DNA from: Methanobrevibacter sp.
GTDB lineage: Archaea; Methanobacteriota; Methanobacteria; Methanobacteriales; Methanobacteriaceae
NCBI GenBank assembly: GCA_017553445.1
Contig: JAFZMD010000066.1
Location: forward strand, 1 to 41,708
Direction: 5' to 3'
DNA: 41,708 bases
Shown: piece by piece, positions 13,001 to 19,655 of the stretch
Layout: the number at the start of each line of letters is the position of its first letter
How positions within the stretch are numbered: position 1 is the stretch's first letter
The notes under the pieces: model-generated
What the model saw: only the letters and a program-made list of their open reading frames with translations
Databases searched by the model: none
What the model was told of the DNA's origin: nothing
Made by a program: the position numbers and the translations under genes

Positions 13001-13242
13001 CAAAAGCAGGAAATGTTACAAACGTTGTTGTTGCAGGATCAAATGCCACTGGAAACGTAAGTGATAGTGTTGATGTTTCCATTAGTGACAATGTTGTTCC
13101 TGATAAAAAACCGGTAAAAGACGTTGCTGATGAAAAACCTGCAAAACATACTGTTGTTGATGCAAAAGCTACTGGTAATCCAATAATCATGTTATTATTG
13201 ATTATTTTTGTGCTTGTTCCTTTAAGAAGACGTAAACACTAA
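4018..13242 (+). CDS. Giant DUF11-repeat adhesin-like protein with C-terminal anchor
   Basis: A 3074-aa surface protein. It begins with a signal peptide (positively charged MKGK, hydrophobic core, probable cleavage after 'AASA'). A unit of about 198 aa is duplicated in tandem (each copy has 'RFF', 'WG-RD', 'FTGGYG' and ends 'NITLNPKQP'). A Pmp/NosD-like beta-helix with 'GGA' turns follows to about residue 1090. A short CNA-B/SdrD-like module (about 1178-1240, 'DLYGNYTFELLGLAPGDY') leads to sixteen DUF11 (TIGR01451-type) domains, about 1242-3020. The tail reads TGNP, a hydrophobic stretch (about 3054-3068) and RRRKH, the layout of a sortase or archaeosortase sorting signal or simply a membrane anchor. 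The start at 4018 is set by GGGGGTGA. The protein is expected on the cell surface as a long stalk (DUF11) presenting a beta-helix head (inference). The ligand is unknown. A sortase is encoded at 17655-18377. Confidence 0.9.
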   Translation: MKGKTFIVIMAIFIILCSFQAASAFEDNNLTQSDVSAVEDVQFTDTVVVQDESANQSVEVPDVDNAKIEKSSAIGSDDLLQVSSDGENILEAVHTPGVFVYTVDYDPQYQDVDEVPLERFFKAVYWGIRDYVQSHGSKPTEWDVFLCNKTFTGGYGDAGVGTIQTGYLSSDGSRVRYLTFNGMNYNPYVALTIHLYGGYDKDDGLTSTLDLTDYGADCAIIDFSTSDSSITGINFRNFDVNKHANTVNPDSETPFVKLGDGSNPSYMPEALIKDCTFENITLNPKQPLYAVGDVGDLYYDNYYYDQVSLDRFFKFVFWGVRDKIANQIKNGKTPTCEWNVYLCNNTFTGGYGELGISTINTGYTSSDDYVRAQYLTFRNFFKYNYGIDLNVTVHLYGGYDQTDGLTSTLDLTNYGASHILMDLSGGSSSLTGLNIINFNASKHDYASWEDYSKPFIFLGDDKISNYQSNIINCTFQNITLNPKQPIVRMAFVAGPQDSSKIVNSGGLVEGCRFLNNSASQMIAISGPVDDLKHNDWGPIFYGFRANNNEFIGNVGNQEFNSNLKSLGLCIKLWNEVFNATLDNNRFINNTNAVHGAAYCIIGFNATITNNYIEGNEAVFGAGIEAHNGNITVSDSVFVNNAAKGNHSQHPFRDGSGAAIALLGCNNYIYNCTFINNTAEGHAGAIDIVGDDKTLPDGTVYYLVADNTVIENSKFFDNLAHDYAGAVHINGTNTRIDNSTFEGNNASHAGAAKLIGENATIVNSSFSYNNAIQGGACYVEGNHSKILMSTFTNNNATRDLSNVRPDSSRITAGGAIYFIGNYVDVIDSIFTENNADGEYTNSNAEGLGGAIYIAGKNLNFYNNTFTDNAAVLGGGVFIKGENVAASLMNFTGNKAVQGGACYDEGQNIVLTKIVAAFNEAVQGGAVYANSDELTISDSEFNCNYAVEGGASYIAGKNNLITQSYFSFNNATYDLRLNTKGTDKKTKGGAIYLGGPTNVIENSKFYNNTAVATNESTEIIQTTPGLLGAYLETNGVDDDGLGGAIYVGENNNRINSNSFDYNTARNGSAIYNDASGTSFNDDSFVKNQAWSYILEVNATPEKSYYGTPVSINVYNYVAGDNILNAIYNAKDVGDVTFNNVAYVINDDESQIERTPASDTHPVLGASEGKLYQDARERYQPIVVEIYDGDGDVIENRTVLTDLYGNYTFELLGLAPGDYSILAYHPEDRNYKWIITQNTFEVIPIVNLSVNKVVDFDDAIVGDIVTFTIKVTNNGPCNATKVSINDTLPAGLSLVDGNLNHVVDFMEVNGTYEFTVKAKTQRLGTFTNEVSVNCFENETVKTDNATVKVFVTDIKINKTADVHSVLVNDLVNFTIVIRDHGGLRATGVTIYDTLDDAFEFVAAGGNYARNGQDIVWNVGTLAPEQTYTTWLQVRVVKNGTFENVALVNCTEEPTLQDDNDSVEARYEVVLDIDKVADFEDAIVGDLITFTITVTNNGPSNATNVVIEDVLPDGLTFVEGNLSQTLKLLESGDSYTFTVTAKTTALGNFTNVVSTYCDENSTVKSDNATVEVFVTDLRLNKTADVHSVLVNDLVNFTVTVRDHGGLRANDVRIYDTLDDAFEFVAAGGNYIRNGQNIVWNVGALAPEQTYSTWVQVRVIKNGTFVNVALANCTEEPSLRHHNDTVEARYDVVLDITKDVDYDDTIVGDLITFTITVTNNGLSNATNVVIEDVLPDGLELVDGNLSQTLDILKGGESYTFAVKARTTMLGNFTNVVSTSCDENSTVKSDNATVRVFVTDIKINKTADVHSVLVNDLVNFTIVIRDHGGLRATDVRIYDTLDDAFEFVAAGGNYVKDGQKIVWNVGALAPEQTYTTWVQVRVVKNGTFENVALVNCSEEPTLQDDNDSVDAKYDVVLDITKVVDYDDAIVGDLITFTITVTNNGLSNATNVVIEDVLPDGLTLVEGNLSQTLGLLKGGESYIFTVKAKTTMLGNFTNVVSTSCYENSTVLTDNATVRVFVTDIKINKTADVHSVLVNDLVNFTIVIRDHGGLRATGVRIYDTLDDAFEFVAAGGNYVKDGQRIVWNVGALAPEETYTTWVQVRVVKNGTFENVALVNCSEEPTLQDDNDSVDAKYDVVLDITKVADFEDAIVGDLITFTITVTNNGLSNATNVVIEDSLPDGLTLVDGNLNQVVDLLAPGESYTFAVKARTTMLGNFTNVVSTSCYENSTVKSDNDTVEVFVTDLRLNKTADVHSVLVNDLVNFTITVRDHGGLRATDVRIYDTLDDAFEFVAAGGNYVKDGQRIVWNVGILAPEETYTTWVQVRVVKNGTFENVVLANCTQEPSLRHHNDTVEARYDVVLDITKDVDCDDAIVGDLITFTITVTNNGLSNATNVVIEDSLPDGLTLVDGNLNQVIDLLAPGESYTFAVKARTTMLGNFTNVVSTSCYENSTVLTDNATVRVFVTDIKINKTADVHSVLVNDLVNFTIVIRDHGGLRATDVRIYDTLDDAFEFVAAGGNYVKDGQKIVWNVGSLAPEETYTTWVQVRVIKNGTFENVALVNCSEEPTLQDDNDSVEAKYDVVLDITKDVDFEDAIVGDELVFTITVTNNGKSNATNVVINDELPDGLTLVDGNLNQVIEILTPGESYTFAVKAKTTALGTFTNVVTVSCFENSTVKSDNATVEVFVTDLRLNKTADVHSVFVNDLVNFTITVRDHGGLRATDVRIYDTLDDAFEFVAAGGNYTREGQYIVWNVGALNPEETYTTWVQVRVVKNGTFENIALANCTQEPSLRHHNDTVKAHYPLELSVIKVAVDKIVYNGDKASFKITVENDANAEINGIFIDEIIPEGLVYDYFIGSNWTNDGTKFYYNAPLGVGESVELTIVVKTTKSGNFTNKVIAGAYDVANHTAEDNVLVYTPSITVIEDVDKASVAVGETVVFTITVINTGDCTLGDVFVIDELPDSLEFISFNGDGWTKEGNRYLYSGSLAAGESISFTIVCNATKAGNVTNVVVAGSNATGNVSDSVDVSISDNVVPDKKPVKDVADEKPAKHTVVDAKATGNPIIMLLLIIFVLVPLRRRKH
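4340..5472 (+). repeat. Duplicated N-terminal unit, about 594 bp
   Basis: Two copies end in the same 'NITLNPKQP' motif about 594 bases apart (near 4855-4878 and 5449-5472). Both carry 'RFFK-V-WG-RD', 'LCN-TFTGGYG', 'LYGGYD', 'DGLTSTLDLT-YGA' and 'SLTGLN/SITGIN'. The DNA has diverged well beyond that of the DUF11 array, so this duplication is older. Confidence 0.75.
7741..12402 (+). repeat. Seven 666-bp units, each two DUF11 domains
   Basis: The conserved ACTGAT/ACCGAT site opening each 'VTD' domain falls at about 8062, 8728, 9394, 10060, 10726, 11392 and 12058: exactly 666 bases apart each time. Each unit is one 'A' domain ('DITK', 'VTNNG', 'LPDGL') and one 'B' domain ('NKTADVH', 'RDHGGLRA', 'YDTLDDAFEF'). 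Two further, diverged DUF11 domains follow to about 13080. Confidence 0.9.
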
Positions 13243-13249
13243 ATTTTAA

Positions 13250-13295
13250 ACTTTTTTGGGGGTTTAAAACCCTCATCTTTTTAACTTTTTTTTCA
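13250..13295 (+). terminator. Terminator of the giant DUF11 gene
   Basis: GGGTTTAAAACCC (13260-13272) forms a short GC-containing hairpin. It is followed by T-rich sequence with runs of five and eight T, just after the TAA at 13240-13242. Confidence 0.7.
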
Positions 13296-13730
13296 AACTG
13301 ACTATTTTTATCTAAATACTCATACATCACATCCCAATTATTTTTTAAAATATGTCAATCTTTCGTTTAAATTAATTTAATCTTTGATTAAACGCTATAA
13401 TTTTTCATCAACTTATTGTTTGGTGATAGCTATTTTTAATTATTTTACACTTTGTCTTGGGCCTGTAAAGAGGTACCTTTTGATTATTAAATTTGTGGGA
13501 TGGGGAATGTTTTAATTCACAATGATGTTTTAACTTTTCTCTTTCTTTCTCTTGCAACAGGCAAAACAATATTTAAATTAATTGTCAATACTCCTCTTGC
13601 GATATTAATTGCTGAAAATTTAGCACAAATCAAATATTGCATTCTCATTTCTATATCAAGTCCCACTTCAGGTATGGAATTTCGTAATTTTTCCATTAAA
13701 AAAGACTTCAAAAAAAGAACATGAAAAAGT
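13296..13730. other. Long intergenic region without a convincing gene
   Basis: Two short opposed ORFs overlap here (74 aa on +, 13500-13724; 64 aa on -, 13517-13711). Neither has a clear Shine-Dalgarno or a family I recognise. An 8-bp palindrome AGGTACCT sits near 13470-13477. The base composition of 13500-13700 is less A/T-monotonous than a usual spacer here, so a decayed gene or a small RNA is possible, but nothing proves either. Confidence 0.3.
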
Positions 13731-13810
13731 ATTTTAAATATAGAAATTAAAAATAATAGTATTATTGACTAAGTTTTTTACTTTTTCAATTTTCAAAAAC
13801 CAAGAGGTTA
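13731..13810 (+). promoter_or_regulatory. Putative ppsA promoter and ribosome-binding site
   Basis: A TATA-like TTTAAATATA at 13733-13742 would give a leader of about 50 bases. AGAGGT at 13803-13808 is spaced eight bases from the ATG at 13817. Confidence 0.45.
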
Positions 13811-13816
13811 TATTTC

Positions 13817-16093
13817 ATGTATGTTCAAAAATTTGAGGATTTAAACAAATCTGATATTGCAATTGCAGGTGGTAAAGGTGCTAATTTGGGAGAATTAACA
13901 CAAGCAGGCATTCCTGTACCGCCAGGTTTTGTAGTAACTGCTGAAACTTATCAGAAATTCATGGAAGACACCGGAATTAATGATAAAGTTTTAGACATTT
14001 TAGATAAAATTGATATTAACGATACTAAAGCTCTTCAAGCTGCGGCTGAAGAAATTAAAGCTATTATCGTCGAAACCCCTATTCCAGAAGACATGATCAT
14101 GTTTATCAAAGAAGCTTATAATCAACTCTGTCAGAGGGTAGGTGAAGACGATACTGATGTAGCTATCAGGTCATCCGCTACTGCTGAAGATTTACCTGAA
14201 GCTTCCTTTGCAGGTCAACAAGACACTTTCTTACACGTAAGTGGTGACGAAGAGGTAATAGAATATGTTAGAAAATGTTGGGCATCCTTATTTGAAGCAA
14301 GGGCAATTTTCTATCGTGAAGAAAACAACTTTGAACACTCCAAAGTATTGATTGCTGTTGTTGTTCAAAAGATGGCCGTTGCCGATAAGGCAGGAGTAAT
14401 GTTTACCGTAAACCCATCAACCGGTGAGGAAATAGCTTTAATCGAAGGATCCTGGGGTCTTGGTGAAGCGGTCGTATCCGGAGATGTAACTCCTGACAAC
14501 TATCAGGTTGACAAAGCAAATAATGAAATTATCAATGTTACTATTTCTGATAAAAAGGTAATGTATACCAACGATGAAAGCGGAACAAGTATTAAAGTTG
14601 ATGTTCCTGAAAAATTAAGAATGGAACGTGTTTTATCAGACGAAGAACTCATTGAATTGACTGAAATGGGTAAAAGAGTACAGGCTCACTACGGCGAACC
14701 TATGGATACCGAATGGGCATTTGAGAGAGACAACCTATTCCTGCTTCAGGCAAGACCAATCACAACATTAGGGGACGCTGAAGGTACTGAAGATGATGGT
14801 GACAGTGTTGAAGGTGAAGTCTTGGTGAGAGGTTTAGGAGCAAGCCCGGGCATTGCTACAGGTCTGGTAAAAATCGTTTTAGACATTGATGAATTGGATA
14901 AAATCGAAGAAGGGGATGTCATGGTTACAACAATGACCACTCCTGATATGGTGCCTGCTATGAGAAGAGCAAGCGGTATTGTAACTGATGAAGGTGGTGT
15001 AACCTGTCACGCTTCAATCATCTCCCGTGAATTGGGTATTCCTTGTGTTGTCGGAACAGGTGACGCTACAAAAGCCTTAAAAGAAAACACCGGCGTTACA
15101 TTGGACGGTAAAAAAGGTTTAGTATTTGAAGGTATTAAGGAAGTTAAGGAAGATGCCCCTCAAGCTCAAGTAGTGGCTGGTGAAGCTCCAATCTTAACAG
15201 TAACTGAAGTTAAAGCTAATGTAAGTATGCCTGAAGCAGCAGAAAAAGCAGCTGCAACCGGTGCAGATGGTGTTGGACTTTTAAGAACCGAACACTTGAT
15301 GTTGACTGCCGGAGTGCACCCTGGAAAATTCATCGCTGACGGAAGAGAAGATGAACTGATTGATACAATAGCCGACAATGTTCAGATTGTTGCCGATGCA
15401 TTCTATCCAAAACCTGTATGGTACAGAACCCTTGACGCACCTACAGATGAGTTCATCACTTTGGAAGGTGGAGAAAACGAACCTCGCGAACATAACCCTA
15501 TGCTCGGTTGGAGAGGTATCAGAAGGGAGTTAGACCAACCTGAAATCCTTAAATGCGAATTCAAAGCTATTAAAAAATTGCATGAAAAAGGATACACAAA
15601 CATTGGTATCATGATTCCATTATCACAATCTCCTGCTGAACTCGTTAAAGCTAAAGAGTTATGTGCTGAAGTCGGATTCATCCCTCACAAGGATGTTGAC
15701 TTTGGTATGATGGTGGAAATCCCTGCAGCTGCAATAATTATTGACGAATACTTAAAAATCGGTGTGGACTTTGTAAGTTTAGGAACCAACGATTTAACCC
15801 AATACACACTTGCAGTTGACAGAAACAACGAATTTGTAGCAAAACACTATACTGAAGAACACCCTGCAGTAATGAAACTGATTGAAAGAACTATCAGAAA
15901 ATGTGCTGAAGCAGGAGTTACATGCAGTATCTGCGGTCAGGCAGGAAGTGTTCCACATATCGTTGAAAAACTCGTTAAATTTGGAATTACCAGTGTAAGT
16001 TCAAATGCAGATGCAATAGCTGAAGTCAGAAAGACTGTAGCTCGTGCTGAACAAAAAATTATTTTAGAAGCTGCCCGTAAGCGTCTAGAATAA
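13817..16093 (+). CDS. ppsA: Phosphoenolpyruvate synthase (pyruvate, water dikinase)
   Basis: It converts pyruvate, ATP and water to PEP, AMP and phosphate, the entry to gluconeogenesis from pyruvate in autotrophic methanogens, in the cytosol. All three domains of the PEP-utilising family are present in the 758 aa. They are the N-terminal ATP-grasp-like domain ('GGKGANLGEL', 'RSSATAEDLPEASFAGQQ'), the swivelling phosphohistidine domain with the catalytic His at about residue 398 in 'GGVTCHASI', and the C-terminal PEP-binding barrel with 'GLLRTEHL' and the active-site Cys at about 706 in 'SICGQAG'. The length is normal for archaeal PpsA and nothing is missing. It appears monocistronic, with its own promoter and a T-tract after the stop. 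Confidence 0.96.
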   Translation: MYVQKFEDLNKSDIAIAGGKGANLGELTQAGIPVPPGFVVTAETYQKFMEDTGINDKVLDILDKIDINDTKALQAAAEEIKAIIVETPIPEDMIMFIKEAYNQLCQRVGEDDTDVAIRSSATAEDLPEASFAGQQDTFLHVSGDEEVIEYVRKCWASLFEARAIFYREENNFEHSKVLIAVVVQKMAVADKAGVMFTVNPSTGEEIALIEGSWGLGEAVVSGDVTPDNYQVDKANNEIINVTISDKKVMYTNDESGTSIKVDVPEKLRMERVLSDEELIELTEMGKRVQAHYGEPMDTEWAFERDNLFLLQARPITTLGDAEGTEDDGDSVEGEVLVRGLGASPGIATGLVKIVLDIDELDKIEEGDVMVTTMTTPDMVPAMRRASGIVTDEGGVTCHASIISRELGIPCVVGTGDATKALKENTGVTLDGKKGLVFEGIKEVKEDAPQAQVVAGEAPILTVTEVKANVSMPEAAEKAAATGADGVGLLRTEHLMLTAGVHPGKFIADGREDELIDTIADNVQIVADAFYPKPVWYRTLDAPTDEFITLEGGENEPREHNPMLGWRGIRRELDQPEILKCEFKAIKKLHEKGYTNIGIMIPLSQSPAELVKAKELCAEVGFIPHKDVDFGMMVEIPAAAIIIDEYLKIGVDFVSLGTNDLTQYTLAVDRNNEFVAKHYTEEHPAVMKLIERTIRKCAEAGVTCSICGQAGSVPHIVEKLVKFGITSVSSNADAIAEVRKTVARAEQKIILEAARKRLE

Positions 16094-16126
16094 CTTTTTT
16101 TCTTTTTTTCTTTTTTGTATTTTAAC
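16094..16126 (+). terminator. T-tract terminator after ppsA
   Basis: Three T-runs of six or seven interrupted by single C's, immediately after the stop and without a clear hairpin. This is the usual archaeal T-tract termination signal. Confidence 0.5.
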
Positions 16127-16143
16127 TATTAATAGATGATTTT

Positions 16144-17304
16144 ATGAATGATTTACCGATAAACAAAGATGAAATTCTAAAAGAATTGGATTCAATTCAG
16201 GAAAAAGATTTAAAATATTCAAGTGGCCGTATTTTAGGCTCAATGTGCACAGAAGCACATCCCTTTGGAAAAGAGGTTTATATAAAATTTTTTGACAGCA
16301 ACTTGGGAGACCCTGGCTTATTTAAGGGAACCAAATCAATTGAAGAGAAAACCGTTCAGATTATTGGTGAGTTGTTAAATCTGGATAAGGCTTATGGAAA
16401 TATTGTAACTGGAGGAACCGAAGCAAATATCATGGCCATAAGGGCCGCCAGAAATCATGCAAGAAAATATAAAAACATCAAAAACGGCGAAATAATACTT
16501 CCGAGATCCGCTCACTTTTCATTTAAAAAGGCAGCCGACATGATGAATCTCAAGATTGTGGAAGCGGATTTGGATGAAAACTATAAGATTAATGTTGGAT
16601 CCGTCAAAAGTAAAATCACTCCAAATACTGTAGCTATTGTTGCAATTGCCGGGACAACCGAATTGGGTATGATTGATCCGATTGAAGAAATATCTGAGAT
16701 TGCTCATGAAAACAATATCTATTTCCATGTTGATGCCGCATTCGGTGGTTTTTCAATTCCCTTTTTAAGGGATTGCGGTTATGATTATCCTGAATTTGAC
16801 TTTAAATTGCCTGGAGTTTCATCCATAACGGTAGATCCCCATAAGATGGGTCTGGCACCGATTCCTGCGGGAGGAATAATTTTTAGAGAAAAAGAGTATC
16901 TGGAAGTTATGGCTGTGGATTCTCCGTATCTGACGGTTAAAACCCAATCCACTATTGTCGGAACCCGTATCGGAGCTTCAACAGCTGCAACATATGCTCT
17001 TTTAAAGTATTTCGGCAGGTCAGGCTATTCAAAGCTGGCTGAAAATCTTATGGAAAACACTTTCTTTTTAAAGGAGTCTCTGGAAAAAATAGGTTATGAA
17101 GTAATTGTCGAACCGGAACTGAATATCATTGCATTTAATCATCCTGAAAAAAGTCCGGAACTGTTGTCTGAAGAATTGGAAAAAATAAATGGGTGGAAAG
17201 TTTCAGTTGCAAACTGTCCAAATGCAATCAGGATTGTTTTAATGAACCATGTAACTAAAACTCACTTAAAAGAATTTTTATCTGATTTGGAGAAATTATA
17301 TTAA
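16144..17304 (+). CDS. mfnA: L-tyrosine decarboxylase (MfnA)
   Basis: A PLP-dependent group II decarboxylase of 386 aa. In methanogens MfnA decarboxylates tyrosine to tyramine, the first step towards methanofuran. Members can also act on aspartate to give beta-alanine for coenzyme A, so substrate range is not certain from sequence. Visible features: '[10 protein letters not shown]' (PLP phosphate region), 'HVDAAFGGF' (Asp contacting the PLP ring) and 'VDPHKMG', whose Lys at about residue 234 should form the Schiff base. The ATG at 16144 has only a weak GATGAT-like Shine-Dalgarno. Its stop overlaps the stop of the convergent mptD by three bases. Confidence 0.93.
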   Translation: MNDLPINKDEILKELDSIQEKDLKYSSGRILGSMCTEAHPFGKEVYIKFFDSNLGDPGLFKGTKSIEEKTVQIIGELLNLDKAYGNIVTGGTEANIMAIRAARNHARKYKNIKNGEIILPRSAHFSFKKAADMMNLKIVEADLDENYKINVGSVKSKITPNTVAIVAIAGTTELGMIDPIEEISEIAHENNIYFHVDAAFGGFSIPFLRDCGYDYPEFDFKLPGVSSITVDPHKMGLAPIPAGGIIFREKEYLEVMAVDSPYLTVKTQSTIVGTRIGASTAATYALLKYFGRSGYSKLAENLMENTFFLKESLEKIGYEVIVEPELNIIAFNHPEKSPELLSEELEKINGWKVSVANCPNAIRIVLMNHVTKTHLKEFLSDLEKLY

Positions 17305-17654
17305 ATCTCTTCAACATACATCAATGGATAATTCAGCTCCTCAATGTATTCTATTCTGATGACTGCCTTCACATCGTCGACCAGGGTATGTATCCTGACG
17401 TCAAGCATATCGCCGGAAAGTGAAATGTAGTCGAATTCGGTATTGTCATTTAAATTTATTTTGACTTCAACGTCTTCAATTGCCGGCTGCAGTTTAAATG
17501 ATTCTTCTATTGTTCGCTCCAATCCTTCCTTTGTATCTTTATTTACAGGTGTTCCTACAAACTGGTGGAATAATGCGCCCATGCTTATCCCGCCTTCGAA
17601 TATGGCACGTTCACGGGATGTTATGTTGGAGAAATATTTCTCATTAACATCCAT
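17301..17654 (-). CDS. mptD: Archaeal dihydroneopterin aldolase (MptD, DUF381 family)
   Basis: A 117-aa protein with the family's signature '[20 protein letters not shown]' near the N-terminus. MptD cleaves 7,8-dihydroneopterin to 6-hydroxymethyl-7,8-dihydropterin and glycolaldehyde, an early step in tetrahydromethanopterin synthesis. It is unrelated to bacterial FolB. The length matches the archaeal family. Its ATG follows the sortase stop directly, and its Shine-Dalgarno (GGAGG) lies inside the 3' end of the sortase gene, so the two are translationally linked. That pairing looks like co-transcription rather than shared function (inference). Confidence 0.9.
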   Translation of the reverse strand: MDVNEKYFSNITSRERAIFEGGISMGALFHQFVGTPVNKDTKEGLERTIEESFKLQPAIEDVEVKINLNDNTEFDYISLSGDMLDVRIHTLVDDVKAVIRIEYIEELNYPLMYVEEI

Positions 17655-18377
17655 TCACATTCCTCCATTCAGGAATATGATTTTATCGTATATCGCCTGC
17701 GAGGAAATCGGATTAAAGCAGAAATAGAATAAGATTACACTTATGATTAACACAGCAGCTAAAATGTATGGTCTTGAATCTTTCGGATAGACAAATGCTA
17801 TGACCAGACCAACAACCAGGAACGCTCCAGCTATCATCCATGCATAGGATTCCTTTGGATTGTCATTAATTATTTTTTCATCTATTCCGCTGACGTTTGT
17901 CCTTTCACCTTCAACAATCAGCCGGTTTTCTGTTGAACCAATAGGATCACATGTGATTAATAATACTTTGTTTCCTGTATTATTAACGTCTAAATGGTAT
18001 GTTGCAGGTACTATTGTCTTATTCGTAACGGTATAGTTGACCTCTCCCACTTCTGGCCATTCCAAGGTTATGATATCTCCATTTTCAAGTTCATTCAATC
18101 TTAGGAAAGGAGATCCCTGAAGTGTTCTGTGTCCGAAAATAACAACATCACCGTTTGTTGGAATTGATGATTTTTCATCTATCATTACACCTAAATCCAA
18201 GGATATATTGTTCATCTTTTCATTTATCCCCACTTTATCTACAATCACAACAGGGGAGGTAATATTTTTCTCAGTTATGGTTTTGTGAGCAAAATAATTA
18301 ACTTCTCCTGCGGCATATAAACCTATTATCAGAATACAAATGATTACAATAATAGTTGAAATACTCGGTTTGTTCAT
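17655..18377 (-). CDS. Sortase-family cysteine transpeptidase
   Basis: A 240-aa protein with an N-terminal transmembrane helix (about 6-24), a sortase beta-barrel and two C-terminal transmembrane helices (about 180-197 and 203-221). The catalytic triad is visible: His83 in 'VIFGHRT', Cys143 in 'LLITCDP' (TLxTC-like) and Arg152 in 'STENRLIVEG'. Sortases cleave a C-terminal sorting motif and attach the protein to a cell-envelope nucleophile. In a pseudomurein archaeon the acceptor is not known to me. The added C-terminal helices resemble class B/C/F-like architectures, but I cannot assign a class. It lies 37 bases after the DUF515-like gene and directly before mptD, all on the - strand. A plausible substrate is the TGNP-tailed protein at 4018-13242 (inference). 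Confidence 0.9.
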   Translation of the reverse strand: MNKPSISTIIVIICILIIGLYAAGEVNYFAHKTITEKNITSPVVIVDKVGINEKMNNISLDLGVMIDEKSSIPTNGDVVIFGHRTLQGSPFLRLNELENGDIITLEWPEVGEVNYTVTNKTIVPATYHLDVNNTGNKVLLITCDPIGSTENRLIVEGERTNVSGIDEKIINDNPKESYAWMIAGAFLVVGLVIAFVYPKDSRPYILAAVLIISVILFYFCFNPISSQAIYDKIIFLNGGM

Positions 18378-18414
18378 AATATCATCTTTATATCTTTAAT
18401 ATAATATAATTTTT

Positions 18415-19578
18415 CTATCCGGAATATGTTGAATTAATTTCACCTGCCATCCATGATGGTGCCTTTGTGGTCGGTATCGTCAAAACTATGCTGTCCATAT
18501 TGTTTATGATGAATGTAACCTTATCATGAGGTACCTCAATTAAAAGCATATATTCTGCATCCAAATCTCCCAAATTGATTTCCCTTTCATAATTTGACAG
18601 CTTGACACCATAATCTCTAAGCATATCCAAAGTGGTCTTTTCATCATAGCCCTGTACTATCGCTCCCTTAAGCATTTCCAGGACATTTGAAGAAAATGTC
18701 TGTGAATTTTCATTTGGATTGGTATTGTTTCCCTCAACAACAGTATTTCCTTTTGAATATTCGGAGTCTATCTCGCCGTTGTCCTCATATCTCATTATTG
18801 ACAGTACAGTACATCCGCACACGTCGGCTTCACTTTTGTTTGCATCTACGGAATCATTGAACAGGCTGTCGTTGTTGTTTTTATAGATGTCAACTATGCT
18901 TCCGACACCTATCAGTCCGGCTCCTGCCTGCAGTCGGGAAACTAGGATTGGAACGGAAACGGTATCGGGCTTTTTAAACAGCATATCAGATAATTTTTCT
19001 GCAGTATTGTCATTTACAAGTTCAATCGCTTCATTTGCAGACATTATGACATTTCTTGAATCGTTTTCATAAACAACCATGGTACGATTGAACTGATCGG
19101 TATTTGCATGGATGCATTGTATATGGAACTTTTTCCAATCACGGGTTGCCGATTTTAAAATGTTGATTGATTTTACCTCATAGACATTGTTGGCATCATT
19201 GATTTCGTTTTCTATTTCAAAGACGCTTCCGGCATCAGCCAGAGGTCCTTTGTATAATGAATGCAGTTCGTTTAATTTTGCTGTTTTTTCTTCATTAAGC
19301 TCTTGCTGTGCAGGTTCATAAATTATAAAGTAATATGCTGAAATTATCAGTGTCAATATGATAATTGTCGTGATGATTTTTCCAATTTTTCTTTTTTTCT
19401 CATCACTTATATTATCAGACGCTTTATTTTTAAATAATGAACCTAATTTATTGTTAAAAGCTTCTATTGCAGTTATTTCATTTTCTTGTTTTAGTTTTGG
19501 CCTTGGAATTTCATTATTTTTCAAATCATCTAGTTCACCAAATCCTTTAAGATAGGGTGAATCCTTTGGCTTTTTCAT
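18415..19578 (-). CDS. DUF515-like membrane-anchored protein, function unknown
   Basis: A 387-aa protein with a cytoplasmic N-terminus of about 65 residues rich in charged residues, one transmembrane helix (about 66-86) and a large extracellular part. That part begins with a probable coiled coil ('PAQQELNEEKTAKLNELHSLY') and contains a segment 'VSVPILVSRLQAGAGLIGVG' reminiscent of SAF/CpaB-RcpC domains of pilus assembly. The whole agrees with my memory of archaeal DUF515 (Pfam), which I could not check. The start ATG has GTGAGGG six bases upstream. It heads the - strand group DUF515, sortase, mptD, so a role in envelope assembly alongside the sortase is possible (inference). An 11-bp inverted repeat lies 30-77 bases upstream of the start. 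Confidence 0.6.
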   Translation of the reverse strand: MKKPKDSPYLKGFGELDDLKNNEIPRPKLKQENEITAIEAFNNKLGSLFKNKASDNISDEKKRKIGKIITTIIILTLIISAYYFIIYEPAQQELNEEKTAKLNELHSLYKGPLADAGSVFEIENEINDANNVYEVKSINILKSATRDWKKFHIQCIHANTDQFNRTMVVYENDSRNVIMSANEAIELVNDNTAEKLSDMLFKKPDTVSVPILVSRLQAGAGLIGVGSIVDIYKNNNDSLFNDSVDANKSEADVCGCTVLSIMRYEDNGEIDSEYSKGNTVVEGNNTNPNENSQTFSSNVLEMLKGAIVQGYDEKTTLDMLRDYGVKLSNYEREINLGDLDAEYMLLIEVPHDKVTFIINNMDSIVLTIPTTKAPSWMAGEINSTYSG

Positions 19579-19607
19579 ATTAAACCCTCACTAACTTTAA
19601 TAAAATC

Positions 19608-19655
19608 AGGCATTCGGACGGGTATAATGCTGTGAAATTCAAAATCCGAATGCCT
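19608..19655. promoter_or_regulatory. 11-bp perfect inverted repeat upstream of the DUF515/sortase operon
   Basis: AGGCATTCGGA (19608-19618) is repeated inverted as TCCGAATGCCT (19645-19655) with 26 bases between. It is GC-richer than its surroundings and lies in the expected leader or promoter of the - strand operon. It could be an operator for a dimeric regulator, or a leader hairpin. Confidence 0.5.

Noticed and set aside
12741-13190. 149-aa ORF on the - strand at the end of the giant gene
   Set aside because: Antisense to the DUF11 and anchor coding region, with Ser/Thr-rich shadow composition.
13500-13724. 74-aa ORF on + and 64-aa ORF on - overlapping before ppsA
   Set aside because: No Shine-Dalgarno for either, no recognised family, and they overlap each other; kept only as an intergenic note.
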